A DNA stretch of 64,000 bases from Apostichopus japonicus (Eukaryota; Echinodermata; Holothuroidea; Aspidochirotida; Stichopodidae). Below the pieces are notes generated by a model. It saw nothing but the letters and a program-made list of their open reading frames with translations, made no database searches and had not been told where the DNA came from. Positions within the stretch are counted from its first letter, which is position 1. Each line of letters begins with the position of its first letter. The stretch lies in NCBI RefSeq assembly GCF_037975245.1, contig NC_092569.1:18781001-18845000 (forward strand), in the 5' to 3' direction. A program made the position numbers and the translations under genes. This document shows, in pieces, positions 1 to 11,596 of this stretch.

Positions 1-204
1 GGGTTTATGTAAAATTGTTCTTGTATTTAAAATGGCACAAAATCACCAAGCTTCCTACATCTCTTTCTTTCAATACAAATTAAAACTTCACAAATTTCAT
101 GTTTTTTGTGTGTTTTTTTTTTCATTTTTTTTTTGTTAGGTTCACAGAATGTTTCTTCCTTTCTTTTTTCTATTTCTTCAAATCCTTAGACTTCCCAACA
201 CCAG

Positions 205-292
205 TTTCTGTTTTGTGCAATTTAAAGATCAGGAAGCTGCTGAAAGTACCATGAAGAGAATCAATGGAAAGCCTATACCAAATGCACCACAT
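205..292 (+). CDS. TRNAU1AP: TRNAU1AP exon (RRM1 C-terminal half)
   Basis: The exon encodes FCFVQFKDQEAAEST and KRINGKPIP, the RNP1 strand and last helix of RRM1. It is bounded by an AG acceptor at 203-204 and a GTGAGT donor at 293. An alternative acceptor at 188-189 would add five residues; I chose 204 because it places the RNP1 aromatic directly after a split glycine-type codon as in SECp43. Confidence 0.8.
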
Positions 293-3200
293 GTGAGTGT
301 GTACAATCTAACCTGTCACCACTGTGCACGGAACAGTCCCGGCTTTGGCACAAAAACAAAGCTGCTGAAGTTTCAAAGGGTGTATATAGCATTTCAAGAA
401 GGTCTTTATTGCAAAGGATTTAAATTTTCAAAGTTCTTTAGTGCAGCGAGCTTAATAAGTACTGTGTTGGGACTTAGTTTAATACTCATAACAATCAACT
501 TTAATGACAGAATGTACAGTAGGCTAGAGTGACAGTAGACCTAACCTCCACTGAGCTGAAATTGTACGTAGTCTATATTCTTGGTTATTGTCAGTCCAGT
601 TCAGAGCTTTATAAGTACTGTGTTGGGACTTAGTTTAATACTGATAAAAATTAATACTCATAAAAATCAACTTAAATGACAGAATGTACAGTAGGCTAGA
701 GTGACAGTACTCCACTGAGCTGAAATTGCTGTACGTAGATATTCTTGGTTATTGTAAGTACAATCTGGAAAGAAAAATTAAACCAGATAAAATCATAAAA
801 CAAAATGAAGAAGATTTCTTTATTTTTCGTATAGTAATAAATACAGCAACATTGAAATGATGAGTTTGATTTGACTTTAGAAGATTTATTTTTTTCCTTC
901 TAAAAAGTCCAGGTTTTGTGTTTTGGAAATTTCTAGGTTTGCACCATTTTGGGAGGGAGGGGGGTAAGGGGCATTCAGCAGGTCTGACCACAGACTGTAC
1001 TGTGTCGTTGGTATACCATTTCAAGTTCAGTACACTGGATAGCATGCATACATATTGGTATACTGACACACAGTTTTATCATGTTTTTTGCAGTTTGTTT
1101 CTATATTATTTACTTTTCTCTTTTCTTCTTTTATCAGCTCAAGTTCAATCTGGCACCTACAAGGAGTGGATCAGAACGAGAGTCGCCCCATCAGAGGTAT
1201 GTCATGAGGAGTCATGATTCTGGAGACACAGGAGAGTCCTCCCCCCTCCCCTTTCCCTTCCCCTCTGCCTCCCCTCCCCAGTTTGTGAAAATAAATGCCC
1301 CCTTTTAAAGTTAGAAAGTGTCCCTTTTTGTATAATCTTTCCAGTTTGTAAATTTATGATAAAGTTTTCTTTTGTTATTTGAACAGTAGCCTATCATGAA
1401 GAAGTTTTAAAAATAGCAGAATTTAATTACAATGTGGCCATTTGGGGAACAATTCACAACCCCCCAAAATGTTTTACTGAGAATTTGTGGTACACAATGC
1501 ACTTAGTGTCCATTTTGTAAGGAGGATTTTAGGTGACTTTGTGACGTGCTCTTGAAATAAAAGTCACACTACCCTTCAAAGTCTGTTCTCTCCTCCTCAC
1601 CCCCTCCCCCCTCACCCTCTCTGTAGTGTTAAACTTAAGGATGCCCATTGGTCACACTGCCCAAATAGAAACAGTAAAAATAGTTCCATCCTTTAACTGT
1701 TCTCAGGAAATCAGAGTTCTCTTTGTTTGTGGGGAATCTGACAGAAGATGTGACAGAGTCCGAGTTGCTTCATTTCTTCAGCTCCAGATACTCAACAGTT
1801 AAGGAAGCAACATGTAAGTGCTTTTCATCAACTTACATCATGTGTTGGTTTGACAATTTTTCCATAAAGAATCACAATTTTGAGGTCCAAATTAACAATG
1901 TAGTCACAGTATACACTAGAATACTGTAAGATAAACACAATGTTATGAATCACATTACTAGGGAATCAAACTTAAAGCCTCATCGTGCATTACATTATAA
2001 TCACACACTAATCGCTCCCTAACTCCTTAAACGTCCCTAATCCTATTGTGTACAGTAGTATATAATCATATGCAAAGCTTTGGCCCATTACAGAGATGGA
2101 GCAAATAAAAAACAGCAAACCAAAACATGGTGTCCGGTTGTAGTTATGGGTTTGGTTGATATGAAAACACCTGTGCTATACCTTGTACAGGATATATGCT
2201 GGGGTACATATTTTAAGCAATCACCATGCCTAGTACCATTATGCAATGTCTCCCTCACTCACAACATTATTGCAGCAGAGAGCGAGAGAGAGCGGTTGGA
2301 GGAAACATTTCAATAAATACCACTGAGACATTAGTTGCTACCCTTGCTCTGAGTGTCTCAACAGTTGTTTACTGTGTACAATATGTGTAGGCTCCATATT
2401 GATGTCTAGACAAATGATTGCACATGCAGCAGGTTTCATGTTTTGGTAAACATAGAGGGGTATTTTTGTTTGCTTTAATTTGGATTCCTGCAAATGGACC
2501 AACATTTGTAGGAAAAAAGTACCTTGTCATGATTATGTGATAGTTTACTACAGAATAGCATCAAAATAAGATTCCTTAGACAGTCAGGATGGAATGCACT
2601 CTAGACCTTAAAAAGATTTTTTTTAAATTTCAAGTTTGGGTACTAATGATAAATTTCTCCAGGTTTGATGCCAGTTTAAGCCTAAGAATGTGTAGTTTTT
2701 CTTTATACCATTCTATATACCATTTCATGATCCAGTTATGTTTACTAAATACAATCTTCTCTCTCTCCCTCTTTGCATTTTGTTCCATTTCCTCTCATGC
2801 TCTCTCCTATGTAGTATGTAAAAGTCCAGACGGACTTTCAAAAGGGTTTGGCTTTGTTCGATTTTACAATGAACGTGATCATCTGGAGGCCTTGAGAAGA
2901 ATGGATGGCGTTAGAGGACTAGGCAGCAGAACCATATATGTCAAGCTTGCTACACCAAGACCCAGGTAATAAAATCGTTTCTGCTATTCATGGATTCTTT
3001 ATTTCCTTGTCTTAATGAATTGATCTACCGGTAACATTGCACTACATTTGGTTTATCTGTTTATAAGTCAGGTGAACATGTTCTTAGTATTCTTACTTTT
3101 CTTACTAATTAATATGCCGATCTCTCTAACTAGCAACCGTTTGAACAGTTTATTTAAAATTCCAACGGGAGATTATGAATATGCAATAATAGTATTGGCA

Positions 3201-6200
3201 ATCTGCTGTAGTGTTAGTGATTATAAAATTAACATACAGCTGAATGCTTTATTGCCAGTAAACAAGAGTCAAATATTTCAATATTTATTGAAAATTTTCT
3301 ACCAACCTACAAGAAGAAAAGAGGAAAACTTATAGAGCCATATTTAGGTGTCAATGGAAACCTATGAATTTGCTTTTCCGAAAGCAATTGAAGAATTAGA
3401 AATTATTTCAGAATTAACAAATTGCGGGTTTGGCTTAGGCAATTTATTTATAGATTATTTATAATTAAATCTGTATTGTTTAATAGTTTATAAATTTCAA
3501 CTTCACTGTTCAAGTCTTACAAAAGAGATAACCACACCATGAAATATCCACCCCCCCCCCAACAAAAAACCACAAATTATTCAAACACTGTAAGTTTAAT
3601 AATCAGGCAGTATCCTAAAGGGTGGATAAGCTAAGGTCTTTGAGATGAGAGATGTCTAAACTAGATTTTTGTGCAATATGTTACAAATATCTCAGGGAGT
3701 AATTAAGAATTCAAATTTTGTGTAGCATTTTTAAGATTCTGGAGTTTTTTCTTTTATAAAATACTATGGTATCACATAGAAAAATTGCTATACAATTTTT
3801 GCATTTGTATAGCAATTTTCCCATTTTGCATTATGATTCTAGATAAATTATTCTGTCTCTTGTATCAGAAATGCAGTTAACTGCCATTTCAGTAGAGGGT
3901 GGTACTATGGAAGGTTGAATGCTCCTTGTACAGACCCCTCTCTTTTTCTGGTGGACAAGTTTATCAATTATACCAAGTGTTTATAAAACTTGGTAATTAT
4001 GATGCATCAAAATAATACCTCCTGGCAGATTTCTTTCTTTTTATTTCATCAAGTGAATTTAAGATTGATGAGAAAGTAATAATTGGAGCCTGGTTTTGGA
4101 ATTCGGTTGGTTTGGTAATTCGGTTGACTTGACCAAATATTTATGAATAGCCACTTGAATAATAAAGAGAGAATATTTTCATCCCTGAAGCACTGGAGAC
4201 AAAGTAAAACAAATACGGTCACCCCTCAAAGAGCGTATTTTCGGTAGTGGTTAACTGTACCCTCACTCGTTATGGCGATCGTGCCTTTTCTGTCGCTGCG
4301 CCTTCTCTTTGGAACAAACTCCCATTTCACGTTCGTGACTCTCCCTCCCTGTGTATTCTCAAGAGACAACTTGAAACATTTCTGTTTGATTCCTAGTTTC
4401 TTTACTATTTTCCCATTGGTTTCCTTTGTCTCTTTCCTACTTTGTAAAGCTCTTTGAAACGCTCTATTAAGCGCTATATAAGTGTAATTTATGATTATTA
4501 TTATGATTATTAGAATTTATATTTCGCTCTGTTTTCACGCAATTCAAGAGGACGATATACAGAGACTTCTGACAGACAGGAGGAGCACCAAGATACGTAC
4601 GGTTATTACGGTCAGCAGCAACAAACCAATCAGTATCCAACCCAAACACATAGCAGTAACAACAACAATCCATACTATGGCAGCGATGCCTGGTCAGGAC
4701 AGTACCAGCAATACCAGTCACAATATCCACAACCGTACCAGTACCCAAGCCAGCTGAACGAATCACCATCACTGACCAACACCCAGCAGCAGATAGAGGT
4801 AACCTGAACACTTTACTGGTCACTCAGGGGGGTAGGAGCCGGGGGGAATGTGCCCCCCCTGCCCACTTTTTTTCAAACTAGCAAATGTGTCCTACTGAAG
4901 AATAAAATGTGCCCCTTTGATGAGGAACTGTCTTTTGGATATCTTAAGCCTTTGTTAATTTCATATTATATTTTAATTAATTATTTATGTTATTTTGAGT
5001 CATTACATGCTAAAGATGTAACCGAGGTTGCTAAAGACTTTTGTTCAAGGAATGAACACAGGAGGAATGTTTTGGAAAGTTCTAAATTATGGATGGACAG
5101 AAGTACAGATGTAGGTTGATAGAGTCATGTGCACCATAATAGTATTGATAGCATACTAACACATCATATATATTTAAGTGATATTGCCCGCTGTGTATCG
5201 GCTTATAGCATAACGAATGGTGGTTGTGGAGTGAGAAAGTGCCCCTCTGATGTTGTGCCACCCCACTTTTTGGAAGCTTCCTACCCCCCTGCTGATCCCC
5301 CAAGTAGTGAATTCATGCATCAGCTAGTCAATTATACCACTGTCAACACACAATCGACTATTGTACATTATTTGTCAGTGCTGACTTGGATAAAATACAC
5401 AATCGATTGCTTATGATGAAGCTGGTCAAAACAAGTTTATAAACCTCTAGTTGAAGGTTACTCTTAAAGGGATACCCCCACAGGCTGAAGTTATTTATTT
5501 ATGAACCAAAATATTGTGCTGGAAAATTGTATACATCCCAATACAGCTTTGTAGGAGATACGGCTTTATATTTGGAATATTTGGTGGAGTTCTTTGAATG
5601 CATCTGACAATGACAGAGGCAGTGATGTCATTATGACATCATAACATCATGACAATTTGCATGGTATAACAGGAGGTTGCACATGCCTTACTAAGGCCTT
5701 AAGTGTACCAAAAATGACTCGAAAAACTGCCTTACTTGTTGTTTTTTCTGTTTAATTTTTCTCTCTTTTGGACAGAACCCTTCAGGAAAGGAAGAGAAGG
5801 ATGCAGAGAAAGATGAATCTGAAGAGCTCGCAGGTAAATTTTAAGTTGTTTGAAGGAGTAAATCTGAACTGCCACCTCTTACATTGTTAATAATCACATT
5901 ATCACGACAATCTACTGTTTGGCCAAAATTTTGTCTTATTTGCCAAGAACAAGGGAACGAAAAATTCCTTTGTCAAGTTCAAATCGTTCTCTACCAATTT
6001 CCTGAATTTCAAGTCAGGTACACAAAAGCTCTGGCAATAGGAGAATGGGGCAGCTTACATGAAGTTATTTGGAATAGCCTGTGCTTATTTCTTTATATAT
6101 TCTTATTTTCAATGGGCTCTCTGACATTTCTACAGAGGGGGGATGTTATATCCGTCCTAATTTGAGTAATCTGTATTATCTGCTTACAGATCTCTTGTTT

Positions 6201-6698
6201 GAATTAACACAATCACGTGAAAGCGCTCACAACCCAAGTGAACACGCAGGACAAAGTCGTATACAGACATGGTGAGCAAACCAAGTGCTCAGAAAACACA
6301 AGTTGAGGTGCTTAAAACATCACACTTGAAAACTTCATAAAATAGTTTCAAAAGATCCCTTCTTCAGTAGTTACAAACGAAATTGTATCTGTTTATACTA
6401 TACCACTGTCCCTTGAAGGCTGTTTTATATGATCTGTAGTTTCTCGTAACTGGATAGGACCAATGTGATAGTGCCCTCTCTTCATTTTGGTTGTTTTCTG
6501 GAGAGCCCCATTGGCTCCTCAAATCATTTACTTCTGTTTATTTCTCTCTAATTAGATCAAGAGTTACATCTGAATGTGGACTTGATGAACGAAGACTTCA
6601 TCAGAAATAACGAAGAGCTCTACTCGAGCTTGGAGAAGTCCAGATGGCACTTTGTGGACTCGGTGACGACCACCATCGACGAAATTTGTATGACCTGA
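205..6698 (+). CDS. TRNAU1AP: TRNAU1AP (SECp43) two-RRM tRNA-Sec-associated protein, 5' partial
   Basis: Seven exons (205-292, 1138-1196, 1707-1813, 2815-2965, 4549-4798, 5776-5833, 6556-6698) join without a phase break into 284 aa ending at a TGA. The gene begins before the window, so the first part of RRM1 is missing. In order the protein shows the end of RRM1 (RNP1-like FCFVQF, then INGKPIP), a linker, RRM2 with RNP2 LFVGNL and RNP1 KGFGFVRF, a Tyr/Gln/Asn-rich segment, a short acidic exon, and a C-terminal block containing NEDFIRNNEELYSSLE. This order and the last block match SECp43, an RNA-binding protein associated with selenocysteine tRNA and selenoprotein synthesis in vertebrates. Identity is from recognised family features; function here is inferred. 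It converges with PARPBP downstream. Confidence 0.9.
455..757 (+). repeat. Direct duplication of about 150 bp in a TRNAU1AP intron
   Basis: The stretch from about 455 to 600 (TAAGTACTGTGTTGGGACTT onward) recurs from about 611 to 757 with small indels. It lies in the intron between the first two visible exons. The rest of this intron (293-1137) shows nothing else I can name. Confidence 0.85.
1138..1196 (+). CDS. TRNAU1AP: TRNAU1AP exon (inter-RRM linker)
   Basis: After a strong polypyrimidine tract and CAG, the frame reads LKFNLAPTRSGSERESPHQ and ends at a GTATGT donor. The FKLNxA-type motif following RRM1 is characteristic of SECp43. The phase (0 in, 2 out) fits both neighbours. Confidence 0.85.
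1707..1813 (+). CDS. TRNAU1AP: TRNAU1AP exon (RRM2 N-terminal half)
   Basis: The exon encodes SLFVGNLTEDVTESELLHFF, the RNP2 strand and first helix of RRM2. It follows a TTCTCAG acceptor and ends at a GTAAGT donor in phase 1. Confidence 0.9.
1814..4261. other. TRNAU1AP introns without recognised features
   Basis: Apart from the exon at 2815-2965, this stretch is AT-rich intron. I see no conserved coding, no RNA gene and no clear repeat family. A short C run lies near 3551 and a small inverted motif (GCTATACAAATTTTTGC-like) near 3787-3818. Confidence 0.5.
2815..2965 (+). CDS. TRNAU1AP: TRNAU1AP exon (RRM2 C-terminal half)
   Basis: The exon encodes SPDGLSKGFGFVRF, which contains the canonical RNP1 octamer, then RRMDGVRGLGSRTIYVKLA, closing RRM2. 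It starts after CTATGTAG and ends at an AG/GTAATA donor in phase 2. Confidence 0.9.
4262..4514 (+). mobile_element. 3' end of a CR1/L2-like non-LTR retrotransposon
   Basis: Positions 4262-4396 read as the C-terminal end of a LINE reverse-transcriptase ORF: DRAFSVAAPSLWNKLP, then a short charged segment ending FLFDS and a TAG stop. This AFSVAAPxLWNxLP signature is common at the end of CR1/L2/Rex-type ORF2. The following GCGCTATATAAGTG and ATTATT-rich tail (to about 4514) is a typical 3' end. It is 5' truncated and inserted just upstream of a TRNAU1AP exon. Confidence 0.8.
4549..4798 (+). CDS. TRNAU1AP: TRNAU1AP exon (Tyr/Gln/Asn-rich region)
   Basis: Read in the phase set by the previous exon, this 250-bp exon gives a low-complexity chain rich in Q, Y, N and S (for example YGYYGQQQQTNQYPTQ and GQYQQYQSQYPQPYQYP), as in the SECp43 C-terminal half. 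The donor is GTAACC. Its acceptor CAATTCAAG has a weak pyrimidine tract and lies only about 35 bp after a LINE 3' fragment. Confidence 0.85.
4825..5291. mobile_element. MITE-like element with CAGGGGGGTAG termini
   Basis: The left end CAGGGGGGTAGGAGCC and right end CTTCCTACCCCCCTG form imperfect terminal inverted repeats. An inverted relative lies at 55046-55476 with matching internal sequence (the GGCTTAAGATATCC region and the CCGATACACA region). It has no coding capacity. CAGGG-type ends suggest the hAT group; I see no clean target-site duplication. It lies 26 bp after a TRNAU1AP donor. Confidence 0.6.
5776..5833 (+). CDS. TRNAU1AP: TRNAU1AP exon (short acidic segment)
   Basis: This 58-bp exon encodes NPSGKEEKDAEKDESEELA. 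Acceptor TTTTGGACAG and donor GTAAAT are good, and the phases (0 in, 1 out) join the flanking exons. Confidence 0.8.
6556..6698 (+). CDS. TRNAU1AP: TRNAU1AP terminal coding exon
   Basis: The exon starts after CTCTAATTAG and encodes DQELHLNVDLMNEDFIRN followed by NEELYSSLEKSRWHFVDSV, ending in TGA. It resembles the conserved C-terminus of SECp43 (an NxxFMEQSEELYDAL-type helix), which fixes the gene's identity. Confidence 0.9.
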
Positions 6699-8724
6699 AA
6701 ATGTCCAAATTTCATGTCGATGATAGCCATGAGTGACTGACAATTCGGAATACATCGCTGCTCGGCGAATGGTTAAAGGTCATATTTGGCTGGAGGAGGT
6801 GAAGTGATGTTAAATCTTTGAGATGCAGAAGCATTAAACCAGCTCACAATGGTATGCTCTATGGGATAAAGCTGGCATTTATGTTATAGATATTTTACAG
6901 GCTCCAAATGATTAGCAGCATTTGCTCAGTAGCATGATTTCAAACTCTCGTTCAGTCGAGAACAAATCCAACCATTTAGGTTGGACCTATTACATACCCA
7001 TCTGAAACTCTATTAAATAGCTTTAAGATTCAATTCTTATCAGTTTGGGAGTCGATATCTTTCAATGAAATTTGAAAAACTGTAGAGAAGGAAACTTAAA
7101 TGCAAAGAAACAGGACATTCCATTAAGAAATGACAAAAGTTGGCAACTACCAAATGAAGGCGAAAATTATTCATAAGGGGTGTTTTTTTGGTTTGTTTTT
7201 TTACAATTTTGTGGTCTAGCCCTAGAGGAGTTAAACACAACACTTACTGTAGTCTGTCCACAACTAACAGAAAAGTCATTAACAGAGCCATGATAGGTTT
7301 ATGTAACAATTTTGTTGTTTTAAGTATTAAAGATGCTTGAATGAAACATTGGAAATACGAGTGGACATGTCGTCCTGCGTGTTTAAAGGTGGTGTGTTGA
7401 GCATGAACATGTTATTTCAGTGAGTTTCAGTTCATAGCTATAGCGTGCGCCACTCGTTTTTCTTCTTCCTTTTTCTTTAAGTCATTGAGGTGACACTGCA
7501 TAGTGAGCATCACAATGGTTAACATTTGGTTTACTTCATATTTTGGAATTGAAGAGACATGTTCAACAGAATTATGTATCATCTCACTGCTTAGTTAGGT
7601 CAAAGATATGTAAGAGAAAATTGCAATTATTTAAGGACCTGAGTTGGCTACTGTTAATTGGAGTTTTAAGATTATTGGCAAATGGACCGAAATTTTAACA
7701 TGTTGAAGGATTTTAAAATGTATTTTCCTCATTATCTAGCCTCCAAAGTATATGCCTGACAATAGAAGTGTTCAATTTAGACAAATTGAAGTTTTAACGA
7801 GGTAAAACGTTTTAAGAATATTGTTAAAAATTTCTCCATTTATGAGCATGGTTGACCAATTTTTGACTGGCAATAGTGATGATTTTTTTTTGGAATTTTT
7901 TGTTCAGCCTCTGTCAAAATGTTTGAACGGAAGAGTTTACCGAATGCCCAGATAAAGTTAATTTTTCTTTTATTGAAATAGGAATCCATTCAGGATAATA
8001 GAGGGACTAATACCAAATGATGTAAAACATCACATCACCTTATGTTTCCAAAAATTTGGTGAATTCTGCCTTGTTTAGTTTCCATAGCAACCTGTTAACT
8101 TTTGAACGACAACGATTTGTCGAAACATTTTGAGCATTAAACCAACCAAATGACTGAACACTCAAAAACTGAGTAGAAGAATTCCAGAAAGTTTTCTCCC
8201 TTGTTTGAATCATCATTCTAACATGTAGCATGTGTTTCCTGTTTTAATTGAGATGTATTAAAGTGTTTTCAATCTCAAATGTTCAAATAGTTTTACTTTG
8301 TTATTTTCAAGGTTAGATGAGTGGCATTGGGAACAGCCTCCTGCTATTAAGTTTCAAGATCTATTTAGCAGTTGTTCAATGTCAGATGTTTGAACAAATG
8401 ATAAAATAAACAAGTGTTTACACTACTAGATCAATTTTCGAAGTCCCGGTTTCTTTTTTTGTCTAATGGAATTCCTAGAGCCTCGACAGTATAACAGCGT
8501 GTGTCCTATCTCTTAAAACCATATACATCATTGTGAGGTGAAAGGAACAGAGTGGGGTGGGGGTGGGGGTGTTATATACCTATTAGTTTCCAAACATGAA
8601 CAAGGAAGATACTTGCAATATCTAATAAAATGCTGTGGCTTCAGGATTCTTGCCCTAGACCTCCACTACAGTTGTTGATTTACTAGCAAGGTTTGTAATT
8701 GACACAGAGACATTGTAAGGGAAC
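6699..8724. other. TRNAU1AP 3' UTR and intergenic DNA
   Basis: AT-rich sequence with no coding signal. Poly(A) signal candidates on the plus strand include ATTAAA at 7326-7331 and AATAAA at 8405-8410, so the transcript may end anywhere in this range. Nothing else recognised. Confidence 0.5.
8405..8410 (+). promoter_or_regulatory. Candidate poly(A) signal of TRNAU1AP
   Basis: This is a canonical AATAAA noted downstream of the stop codon. It implies a 3' UTR of about 1.7 kb; the upstream variant ATTAAA at 7326 is an alternative. Confidence 0.35.
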
Positions 8725-9918
8725 CAATGGATTTCAAAGACTGACTACAAATGTACTGGAATATTTAAATAGGGCAGGACTTGTAATATATCAGTGACGT
8801 ATAAACCATGGAGGTTTGAGTACAAACTACCAATGGATTTCAAAGACTGACTACAGATGTTGTACTGAAATATTTAAATAGGGCAGGACTTGTAATATAT
8901 CAGTGACGTATAAACCATGGAGGTTTGAGTACAAACTACCAATGGATTTCAAAGACTGACTACAGATGATGTACTGGAATATTTAAATAGGGCAGGACTT
9001 GTAATTTATCAGTGACGTATAAACCATGGAGGTTTGAGTACAAACTACCAATGGATTTCAAAGACTGCCTACAGATGATGTACTGGAATATTTAAATAGG
9101 GCAGAACTTGTAATATATCAGTGACGTATAAACCATGGAGATTTGAGTACAAACTACCAATGGATTTCAAAGACTGACTACAGATGTTGTACTGAAATAT
9201 TTAAATAGAGCAGGACTTGTAATATATCAGTGACGTGTAAACCATGGAGGTTTGAGTACAAACTACCAATGGATTTCAAAGACTGACTACAGATGTTGTA
9301 CTGAAATATTTAAATAGGGCAGGACTTGTAATATATCAGTGACGTATAAACCATGGAGGTTTGAGTACAAACTACCAATGGATTTCAAAGACTGACTACA
9401 GATGTTGTACTGAAATATTTAAATAGGGCAGGACTTGTAATATATCAGTGACGTATAAACCATGGAGTTTTGAGTACAAACTACCAATGGATTTCAAAGA
9501 CTGACTACAGATGTTGTACTGAAATATTTAAATAGGGCAGGACTTGTAATATATCGTGACGTATCAACCATGGAGGTTTGATTAAAAACTACCAATGGAT
9601 TTCAAAGACTGACTACAGATGTTGTACTGAAATATTTAAATAGGGCAGGACTTGTAATATATCAGTGACGTATAAACCATGGAGGTTTGAGTACAAACTA
9701 CCAATGGATTTCAAAGACTGACTACAGATGTTGTACTGAAATATTTAAATAGGGCAGGACTTGTAATATATCAGTGACGTATAAACCATGGAGTTTTGAG
9801 TACAAACTACCAATGGATTTCAAAGACTGACTACAGATGTTGTACTGAAATATTTAAATAGGGCAGGACTTGTAATATATCGTGACGTATCAACCATGGA
9901 GGTTTGATTAAAAACTAC
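8725..9918. repeat. 109-bp satellite, 11 tandem units
   Basis: The word CAATGGATTTCAAAGACTG recurs at 8725, 8831, 8940, 9049, 9158, 9267, 9376, 9485, 9593, 9702 and 9811, giving units of 106-109 bp. Each unit carries AATATTTAAATA, a GTGACGTAT core (CRE-like), and CCATGG. The last units show higher-order structure: the variants GGAGTTTTGAG and ATATCGTGACGTATCAACC recur three units apart. It lies between two convergent genes. Confidence 0.97.
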
Positions 9919-11051
9919 AAAGCCTCAATTGGGACTATTATTTATAGTGTAACTGAACACACAAGTATGTGAATGATAACACATTGGAATACTACCAGTT
10001 CTGAGCTGAGGGAGGATTATAAATTATGCCCTCAATAACCAACAAGAATATACTTTATGTTTTTACATGTGTGCCTCACTGTTTATTCAGCCTTTTCTTT
10101 GTCATAAATATATAGTAATCAAATACAATACAGTAAATGCTATAGAAAACTACATTAAAATAAATACAGGAATGTCAAAATATTCCAATCGCTGAATGTG
10201 GACATCTCTACCTACACACCCCCTCCCCACCCCCCCCTTCCAGGCCCACCATCATCTAAACTACAGATGTCAGTACTAATAACATGTGACTTAAAAAAAT
10301 TCTCATAGGTAAACCTTGATGTTAACAAACTGTTCTTTAATACAGGTTGTATTATCACTAAACAAATTCGGTAGAGATATTCCACTTTCAAAAGTAGGCT
10401 ATTCTTGCAAAACAAGTGCATTTTTTTTTTTGTCACAAACCTCAGAAAGTATTTGAGAGTATGGATTGGATGGTGATCCTACTGTGGATCACAAAGGATC
10501 ACCATCTAGGTCGTTACGAAGACACGTATATCTCTCAAAGTTAAAGTTTCCAGATAACAATCTATCTAACTTTTTTTGCACTTTCTTTCTGGGTTTCTGT
10601 ACATACTATATGTTTATTTAATTGTGTAGGCCAGACTGCGTGCAACTGGCTGTGTTAGGGCAACAACAGGTTTTCCATTGGGTTTAACATCAACCGTATT
10701 ATTGGCCTCACATCTGAGCACTACAAAACTTTTAGAAGTTTTCAAAATTAAATTCTTAAAGGCTTTTGATCCGCCAGAATATTCCCAGCCATGAAGAATT
10801 TATTAATGATGGAGTACAAACTATATCGGTGATTCTAACTAGCCTGAGAACGGCAGTGAAACGCTTGTTGAAGTGAACATTTATTGACTAAATTGGGAAG
10901 CAATTAAAGTTGGACAGACTAGAAAGAAAACTGCCATGAAAGAGAAATAATATCCGCAAAGACTTCTTTCCTCTGCGAGTCTTTTTTTTTAGTCCCCAAA
11001 GTTTCATGATTTGTTGACTCATCACTGATATCCCACATTGACCTGTATCTG
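9919..11051. other. Intergenic DNA between satellite and PARPBP 3' end
   Basis: AT-rich sequence without coding signal. It contains a C-rich run near 10218-10240 and a short inverted motif GTGATCC...GGATCAC near 10472-10505. Nothing else recognised. Confidence 0.4.
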
Positions 11052-11057
11052 TTTATT
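11052..11057 (-). promoter_or_regulatory. Candidate poly(A) signal of PARPBP
   Basis: TTTATT on the plus strand is AATAAA on the minus strand, about 70 nt after the PARPBP stop codon. This is a sensible position for 3' end formation. Confidence 0.5.
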
Positions 11058-11125
11058 ACCATCTTTAAAACTATATAACATTCTTCTTGGCTCAGACTTT
11101 ACAAACATCATTATTCAGATACAGA

Positions 11126-11596
11126 TCATTTCCTAAAAAACTTTGTCAATAACCCTTGACCCTTTATTAATGGATGATTCTTCTTCTTTTTGTCTGTCCT
11201 TGGTTTCTTGGTAACAGCATCTGCCTCCAATTCTAACTTTTTCCTCTTTAGTGAAGGTTTCTTGTTCTTTACCACCTTGCCAGCGGATGGAGTTAATACA
11301 TTCCTTCCGGTAACCTTGCCTTCTTCCTTATCATTTCTACCTCTGGTTTCCTCTGTGATATTACCGTCATTTTCTCGAACGTTTCCCTCGGTTTCCTTTA
11401 TAGTAACTTCATCCGGCTTTTTATCAGTCTGCTCGTTGTGACTGATCTCTCTGAGGACCTCGGTCGGTGATGAACTTCCGCATTCTTCTGATGAGACCGA
11501 GATATGTTTGGATGCACCGAGAGGTTGCAATTCATCTGCGAGTATCAGGGAAGGTGCTACCCAGCCATAATGGGACTTTGTATATGACACTGGCGT
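11126..11596 (-). CDS. PARPBP: PARPBP exon 11 with C-terminal PIP box
   Basis: The terminal exon is mostly low-complexity, Lys/Glu-rich and probably disordered, with a basic run (KKPRTDKKKKNHP) just before the end. The final residues GQGLLTKFFRK carry QxxLxxFF, the PCNA-binding motif. Acceptor TTTCACTCAG; stop TGA. Confidence 0.92.
   Translation of the reverse strand, partial: TPVSYTKSHYGWVAPSLILADELQPLGASKHISVSSEECGSSSPTEVLREISHNEQTDKKPDEVTIKETEGNVRENDGNITEETRGRNDKEEGKVTGRNVLTPSAGKVVKNKKPSLKRKKLELEADAVTKKPRTDKKKKNHPLIKGQGLLTKFFRK

Noticed and set aside
8725-9918. Regular repeats that might suggest a CRISPR array
   Set aside because: Units are contiguous and near-identical over their whole length with no unique spacers, and the setting is a eukaryotic intergenic region; it is a satellite. 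The arrays at 12.4 and 36 kb were rejected for the same reason.
11190-11441. Plus-strand open frame opposite PARPBP exon 11
   Set aside because: It is the antisense shadow of the Lys/Glu-rich coding exon, with no independent support.
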